Source: Halioglobus sp.
GTDB taxonomy: Bacteria > Pseudomonadota > Gammaproteobacteria > Pseudomonadales > Halieaceae
Reading direction: 5' to 3'
Assembly: GCA_020443425.1 (NCBI GenBank)
Contig: JAGRIE010000008.1
Coordinates: 78,678 to 142,677 of the forward strand
Length of the DNA stretch: 64,000 nt
Part shown: positions 59,755 through 64,000 of the stretch, one piece after another
Numbering within the stretch: position 1 is the stretch's first letter
Layout of the letters: each line of letters begins with the position of its first letter
Program-made: the position numbers and the translations under genes
The notes under the pieces: generated by a model
The model's input: the letters and a program-made list of their open reading frames with translations, nothing else
Told to the model about the DNA's origin: nothing
Databases searched by the model: none

Positions 59755-60395
59755 CATTGTTCGCGAGTGTGCTTCAGCTTGATCGTAAGGCAGTCAAGGA
59801 ACTGCGTATTACCGATGCATACTCATTGCATCGTGTTGTTTACAGTCTGTATGAAAATGTACGCGATACAGCAGACAAGGCTTGCAGTACTCCAAGCGGT
59901 ATACTTTATGCTGATCAAGGGGGCGATCACCGTGGGCGAAGAATTCTCATGCTAGCTGATCGTATGCCCGCTTCGACTGTGGAGGGCCAGTATGGCAATG
60001 TGCAGAGCAAGCTGATCCCGGATAGCTTTCTTCAGCACATCCACTACCGTTTTAGGGTTATCGTCAACCCAACCAGACGTGACAGCGCCAGCCGTAAGCT
60101 GATCCCCGTGCGGAGCCGCGACTCCATTTCCGACTGGTTTTCACAGCGCGCCGAACAGAGTTGGGGCTTCCATCCGGTCGCCGAGCAGTTGCAGGTCGAT
60201 CGTGTTGAAGTTTTGCAGTTTACTGACAAACAGAAGCGTTCGGTGACTATAGCTCAAGCACATGTTCAGGGCATGTTGAGCGTGCTTGACCCATTACAGT
60301 TTCAGAATAGTTTTGTTCGTGGCATCGGCCGCGCTCGCTCCTACGGCTGCGGCTTGCTGCAGATCGTCCCTGTTATCGAAAACCCCTTTACCTGA
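59751..60395 (+). CDS. cas6e: crRNA-processing endonuclease Cas6e (CasE/Cse3)
   Basis: A 214-residue ferredoxin-fold RNase from ATG 59751. YSLHRVVYSLYEN contains the likely catalytic His27; the C-terminal glycine-rich loop FVRGIGRARSYGCGLLQI is diagnostic of Cas6e. It cuts the repeat hairpin and stays bound to the crRNA 3' handle. In the E. coli operon the order is cas7-cas5-cas6e, but here cas6e comes before cas7e and cas5e. Overlaps cas11 by four bases. Confidence 0.95.
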   Translation: MTLFASVLQLDRKAVKELRITDAYSLHRVVYSLYENVRDTADKACSTPSGILYADQGGDHRGRRILMLADRMPASTVEGQYGNVQSKLIPDSFLQHIHYRFRVIVNPTRRDSASRKLIPVRSRDSISDWFSQRAEQSWGFHPVAEQLQVDRVEVLQFTDKQKRSVTIAQAHVQGMLSVLDPLQFQNSFVRGIGRARSYGCGLLQIVPVIENPFT

Positions 60396-60410
60396 AAAAG
60401 GAATTTGCTC

Positions 60411-61466
60411 ATGACCATTCGTAATCATTTTTCAAATACCCGCATTGAATTCCACATCCTGCAGTCCTTCCCGGTGACCTGTCTAAATCGTGATGATGTT
60501 GGCGCGCCCAAAAGCGCCATCGTTGGCGGGGTGACGCGTGCCAGAGTCAGCTCTCAGTGTTGGAAACGCCAAGTACGACTGGCTATGCAGGATTTTGGGA
60601 TCAAGCTTGGTGTGAGGACGAAGAAATCTGGCGACATGTTCTCTCAAGCCTGTCGCGCTAAGGGCGCAAGTGAGGAGCAGGCTGCTGCGTGCGGCCAATT
60701 CATGGCCAAACAACTGAGTGAAGATACATTGCTCTTCATCAGTGGCAGCGAGGCGGACGCATTTGCAGACTATGCCCTCGAGATCGGGTTCGATGCAGCT
60801 AAGATCAAGGATAAGGAACTGGCCAAAATCGCAAAGAAGGCACTAACACCGTCGGTGGACGCGCTGGATATTGCGCTATTCGGCCGTATGGTCGCCAAGG
60901 CAGCCGATATGAACGTCGAGGCAGCAGCTTCGTTCGCTCATGCTATATCGACCCACAAGGTCAGCAACGAAGTGGAGTTTTTTACTGCCCTTGATGATCT
61001 GCAAACCGAGCCGGGCTCAGCGCACATGGGTAGCCTTGAATTCAATTCGGCCACTTATTACCGCTATGTGAGCCTCGATTTGGGACAACTTGTGCATACA
61101 TTGGGTGAAGATGGATTAGCTCAGGCTGTCGAGGCGTTTGTCAAGGCACTGTTCGTTGCAGTACCAAATGCCCGCCAGACCACCCAATCTGGCGCCAGTC
61201 CTTGGGAGTTTGCGCGAGTATTTGTTCGGAGCGGGCAGCGTTTGCAGGTGCCGTTCGAAACTTCGGTAAGAGCAACTCAAGGAGGTTATCTGGAGGCAAG
61301 TATTACGGAGTTAAAGTCTTATCTTGATAAAAAGGAAAAGCTCACTGGCTCTCTGTTTGGCAAGATCGCCTGTTATGACTGGGGTGAGAATGAGGCGTTC
61401 AATATTGACGACCTAATTGCCGCTCTGCAAGACCACACCATACACAGTGAGGTACACCATGACTGA
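60411..61466 (+). CDS. cas7e: Cascade backbone subunit Cas7e (CasC)
   Basis: A 351-residue RAMP-fold protein from ATG 60411 after AAGGAA. The N-terminal EFHILQSFPVTCLNRDDVGA, with PKSAIVGGVTRARVSSQCWK, is the Cas7e hallmark. FNSATYYRYVSLDLGQLVHT and a C-terminal RVFVRSGQRLQVPFET follow. Six copies form the crRNA-binding backbone. Overlaps cas5e by eight bases. Confidence 0.96.
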   Translation: MTIRNHFSNTRIEFHILQSFPVTCLNRDDVGAPKSAIVGGVTRARVSSQCWKRQVRLAMQDFGIKLGVRTKKSGDMFSQACRAKGASEEQAAACGQFMAKQLSEDTLLFISGSEADAFADYALEIGFDAAKIKDKELAKIAKKALTPSVDALDIALFGRMVAKAADMNVEAAASFAHAISTHKVSNEVEFFTALDDLQTEPGSAHMGSLEFNSATYYRYVSLDLGQLVHTLGEDGLAQAVEAFVKALFVAVPNARQTTQSGASPWEFARVFVRSGQRLQVPFETSVRATQGGYLEASITELKSYLDKKEKLTGSLFGKIACYDWGENEAFNIDDLIAALQDHTIHSEVHHD

Positions 61467-62169
61467 CCGCTATCTTTTGCTGTGGCTGGAGGCACCACTT
61501 CAGTCATGGGGGCATGATTCCCGCTTCGGTCGGCGTGACAGTTTAGACTTCCCCACTAAGTCGGGTGTGCTGGGTTTGCTCTGTTGTGCGCGCGGCGCTT
61601 CAGGAGAGCAGACCGAGTGGCTACACCATTGGGCCGAGCGTGATCTGCAGGTGCGCGCTTATGTGCGTCAAGACAGGCAGGGCTTGCCATTGCAGCGCTT
61701 GCCTCTGTTGCGCGACTTCAACATGGTTGGTAGCGGCTATGATGATCAGGACCCATGGGCGAGCATGCTGATACCGAAAACGAGCACGGGCAAGAAGGCC
61801 GTTGGCGGTGGGGCCAAAATGACATATCGCTACTACATACAGGACATGGCCTATGCTGTCGCTTTGCAAGGGTCGCAGGATGAGCTGGAAACGCTTGCCA
61901 ATGCACTCGCCAACCCGGTTTGGGACCTTTACCTCGGGCGCAAAACCTGTGTGCCCACTGAATTCATCGTTCAGGGCGTACATTCCGATGAAAAGACGGC
62001 CTTTGCAGTCGCTGATGAGTTGGCAGTCAGCAAGGGGCGCATCCTATCTTTTCGGGTTCTACAGGGCGAGCACAAGGGCGAGGTGTTGACCCTGAATGAC
62101 GTGCCGCTGCAGTTTGGCGAGCGTAAGAAATACCGTGATCGACGGGTAACTATTCAGGGCACGGAGTAG
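61459..62169 (+). CDS. cas5e: Cascade subunit Cas5e (CasD)
   Basis: A 236-residue RAMP protein from ATG 61459 (MTDRYLLLWLEAPLQSWGHD). SRFGRRDSLDFPTKSGVLGL, YRYYIQDMAYAVALQG and LYLGRKTCVPTEFI are Cas5e features. It holds the crRNA 5' handle. Four bases separate it from the cas1 start. Confidence 0.95.
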   Translation: MTDRYLLLWLEAPLQSWGHDSRFGRRDSLDFPTKSGVLGLLCCARGASGEQTEWLHHWAERDLQVRAYVRQDRQGLPLQRLPLLRDFNMVGSGYDDQDPWASMLIPKTSTGKKAVGGGAKMTYRYYIQDMAYAVALQGSQDELETLANALANPVWDLYLGRKTCVPTEFIVQGVHSDEKTAFAVADELAVSKGRILSFRVLQGEHKGEVLTLNDVPLQFGERKKYRDRRVTIQGTE

Positions 62170-62173
62170 TGAT

Positions 62174-63049
62174 ATGCCCATAGGCCAAAGATTGTTCGTC
62201 AAGGTGACGCGCGACTCCCTGCCTCAGGTAAAGGACAAGTATCCGTTTCTTTATCTGGAGCGCGGCAGGCTGGAGATCGATGGCAGCAGTGTTAAGTGGA
62301 TCGATTCCGAGGCGAATGTTGTTCCACTGCCCGTGGCGACTTTGAACGCTTTACTTCTTGGTCCTGGGAGTACGATTACTCACGATGCCGTCAAGACTGT
62401 GACTGCTGCTAATTGTGCAGTTTGTTGGGTGGGAGAAGACTGTCTTCTATTCTACGCTGCAGGCTTTCTACCAACGGCCGACACGCGCAACCTCAAGGCG
62501 CAACTTTCTCTGTCCACTAATCCCCAGACTTCGGTGGAGGTGGCGCGACGCATGTTTTCTCGACGTTTTCCGGATGCAGATCTGTGTGGAAAGACGTTAA
62601 AGGAAATGATGGGCATGGAAGGGCACAGGGTGCGATCCCTGTACCAGAATAAAGCTGAGGAATATCAGGTCGGTTGGAAGGGGCGCAAGTTCACACCCGG
62701 GAAGTTTGAGTTTGGCGACATCACGAATCAAGTCATGACTGCTAGCAACGCTGCACTTTACGGCATTCTCTGTTCCGCCGTGCATAGCATGGGTTATTCC
62801 CCACAGATTGGATTTATCCACTCAGGCAGCCCGTTGCCTTTTGTCTATGATCTTGCGGATCTCTACAAGGAGTATCTCTGCATCGATCTAGCCTTCGCGC
62901 TTACTCGGGATATGGCCGGCCATTATGACAAACATAAGGTGTCGTCTACGTTTCGTGAGAGAGTAATAGAAATGAACTTGCTTGCCCGGTTGGCTGAAGA
63001 TATACCAGAAATGCTCGGAGGAAAACTTGCTCGTCGTTCTCGCAAATGA
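62174..63049 (+). CDS. cas1: CRISPR adaptation integrase Cas1 (type I-E)
   Basis: A 291-residue Cas1e. Metal-binding residues are apparent in MMGMEGHRVRSLYQNKAEEY (Glu), then GFIHSGSPLPFVYDLADLYK (His and Asp). With Cas2 it integrates new spacers at the leader end. The end of the gene overlaps the cas2 coding region by about 20 bases. Confidence 0.96.
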   Translation: MPIGQRLFVKVTRDSLPQVKDKYPFLYLERGRLEIDGSSVKWIDSEANVVPLPVATLNALLLGPGSTITHDAVKTVTAANCAVCWVGEDCLLFYAAGFLPTADTRNLKAQLSLSTNPQTSVEVARRMFSRRFPDADLCGKTLKEMMGMEGHRVRSLYQNKAEEYQVGWKGRKFTPGKFEFGDITNQVMTASNAALYGILCSAVHSMGYSPQIGFIHSGSPLPFVYDLADLYKEYLCIDLAFALTRDMAGHYDKHKVSSTFRERVIEMNLLARLAEDIPEMLGGKLARRSRK

Positions 63050-63314
63050 GCTGCCGCCTGCCGTGCGGGGACGTATGAAACTCTGGTTTGTCGAACCCAG
63101 AGCGAATGTGTTTGTTTCGGGAATCAAGGACTCAGTGGCCACTACAGTGATCGACTATTTATACAAATATTGCTCACCCGAATCTGGCATCGTAATCTTT
63201 CGCTCGCTACCAGGGCCTCCGGGTTACGAAATTCGTACGATAGGCCCGACTAGAAAGCCGCTAACGATCATCTCCGGCTTGCAGTTAATTGTTGAAACAC
63301 TGAAAACCGAATAA
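63027..63314 (+). CDS. cas2: CRISPR adaptation protein Cas2 (type I-E)
   Basis: A 95-residue Cas2e. I choose TTG 63027 because GGAGG (63017-63021) lies five bases upstream and the resulting N-terminus MLVVLANELPPAVRGRMKLW matches Cas2e (MxVVxxENxPPxLRGxL). The TTG lies inside the cas1 3' end, so the two proteins are made in fixed ratio. Later segments WFVEPRANVFVSGIKDSVA and GIVIFRSLPGPPGYEIRTIG also fit. It scaffolds the Cas1-Cas2 integrase. Confidence 0.94.
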   Translation: MLVVLANELPPAVRGRMKLWFVEPRANVFVSGIKDSVATTVIDYLYKYCSPESGIVIFRSLPGPPGYEIRTIGPTRKPLTIISGLQLIVETLKTE

Positions 63315-63340
63315 CCCCCGGATGTTGTACTTCAGCCGGC

Positions 63341-63352
63341 GCTCTTTAACAA
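63341..63352 (+). promoter_or_regulatory. boxA-like element in the CRISPR leader
   Basis: GCTCTTTAACAA (63341-63352) matches the boxA Nus-factor antitermination sequence found in E. coli rrn leaders (GCTCTTTAACAATTT). It lies ten bases before the first repeat in the only 47-base leader between cas2 and the array. boxA elements ahead of CRISPR arrays are reported to prevent Rho termination of the untranslated array RNA in enterobacteria. Function here is inference. Confidence 0.65.
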
Positions 63353-63361
63353 TTTGTTGGT

Positions 63362-64000
63362 GTCTTCCCCACACACGTGGGGGTGTTTCTCAGATATCCA
63401 GATAGCGCCACAGAAGAAGATCGTCTTCCCCACACACGTGGGGGTGTTTCTGCTTTGCCCGTATCCAGCCCCCTCGTTATACAGTCTTCCCCACACACGT
63501 GGGGGTGTTTCCTCTGCTTTAAGCTGACGCTCTGTGTAGTAGCGGTCTTCCCCACACACGTGGGGGTGTTTCCATAGTCTGTAATGCTTGGGCGCACGTC
63601 GAGCGGTCTTCCCCACACACGTGGGGGTGTTTCTGCATAGGCGTACCGGAGTCGATGATATGGGGGGTCTTCCCCACACACGTGGGGGTGTTTCCAACAC
63701 TATATCGCCCCGGTGCAAGGGAACCTTGTCTTCCCCACACACGTGGGGGTGTTTCCAATGTCGGCACTGGCCCCTGGGGCGGCGGAATAGTCTTCCCCAC
63801 ACACGTGGGGGTGTTTCCGTGCTGCCGAAAAAATACCGGCTGGCATTGTAGTCTTCCCCACACACGTGGGGGTGTTTCTGAGGACGAGGATATCAAGGCC
63901 ATGCGCGAATTGTCTTCCCCACACACGTGGGGGTGTTTCGAACTACAGCCGGGATGCGTGGGTATCCAGTGCGTCTTCCCCACACACGTGGGGGTGTTTC
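63362..64000 (+). CRISPR. Type I-E CRISPR array, 11 repeats in window, continues past the end
   Basis: Eleven 28-base repeats, all identical by eye, begin GTCTTCCCCACACACGTGGG and end GGTGTTTC; they start at 63362, 63423, 63484, 63545, 63606, 63667, 63728, 63790, 63851, 63912 and 63973. Nine spacers are 33 bases and spacer 7 (63756-63789) is 34. The repeat holds the stem CCCCAC/GTGGGG that Cas6e cleaves. The leader is on the cas2 side and the last repeat ends exactly at the window edge, so the array length is unknown. Ten unique spacers are visible. Confidence 0.98.

Noticed and set aside
63332-63983. Several repetitive minus- and plus-strand frames over the array (motif HPHVCGED / TPPRVWGR)
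   Set aside because: They are translations of the CRISPR repeats in different frames, not genes.

Overview
The window comes from a Gram-negative bacterium, most likely a marine-type gammaproteobacterium. The evidence is two TonB-dependent receptors, a FadL-type porin, an Lpp-like lipoprotein with L,D-transpeptidases, NhaR, purK/purE, and Gram-negative lipobox and signal-peptide styles. Roughly the first 44.8 kb is GC-rich core sequence. From a tRNA-Arg gene at 44.85 kb to the end, the DNA is visibly less GC-rich and has an accessory character.

Layout: (1) 1-8.5 kb: the N-terminal part of an AddB-like nuclease gene, a TonB-dependent receptor, an Lpp-like murein lipoprotein between two L,D-transpeptidases, an SGNH hydrolase and a PQQ-type sugar dehydrogenase. 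(2) 8.6-24.3 kb: a probable sterol/steroid catabolism region. It holds a CYP125/CYP124-like P450, an HsaA-like flavin monooxygenase, a KshA-like Rieske oxygenase, a TetR regulator with a perfect palindromic site, a conserved-looking unknown protein, a beta-propeller protein, a metallopeptidase, and an LLM oxidoreductase. A second, tightly coupled operon follows: SnoaL-like protein, CYP51, 3Fe-4S ferredoxin, 3beta-HSD-like SDR and MaoC-like dehydratase, then a second TonB-dependent receptor. (3) 24.5-44.6 kb: purK-purE, NhaR-type LysR, SDR, amidohydrolase, META protein, GNAT, nitronate monooxygenase, FadL, DUF481 protein, a MacB-like ABC exporter operon, a YebC-family regulator, an alanine/aspartate/lysine repeat lipoprotein, a second LLM oxidoreductase, a patatin-like lipoprotein and small envelope proteins.

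(4) 44.85-54.1 kb: an island at tRNA-Arg(ACG). It carries an AlpA-like regulator, a four-gene replication block ending in a DnaB-like ATPase, and a terminase small subunit, but no large terminase, capsid gene or integrase that I can see. This resembles a decayed phage satellite (PICI/P4-like). It is followed by a frameshifted gene, a lipoprotein with duplicated domains, an IS3-family remnant and a ribbon-helix-helix/ParC-like cassette. (5) 54.1-64 kb: an EVE/PUA-like small protein, then a complete type I-E CRISPR-Cas locus (cas3-cas8e-cas11-cas6e-cas7e-cas5e-cas1-cas2) and a CRISPR array of at least 11 repeats that runs off the end of the window. cas6e sits before cas7e, unlike the E. coli order, and the short leader carries a boxA-like antitermination element.

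How it fits together (inference): the receptors and FadL porin would take hydrophobic sterol-like substrates across the outer membrane. The P450s, ferredoxin, SDR, Rieske oxygenase and flavin monooxygenase would oxidise side chain and rings, and the TetR protein would sense an intermediate. No beta-oxidation acyl-CoA ligases, KshB, HsaB or HsaC are seen here, so any pathway would need genes elsewhere.
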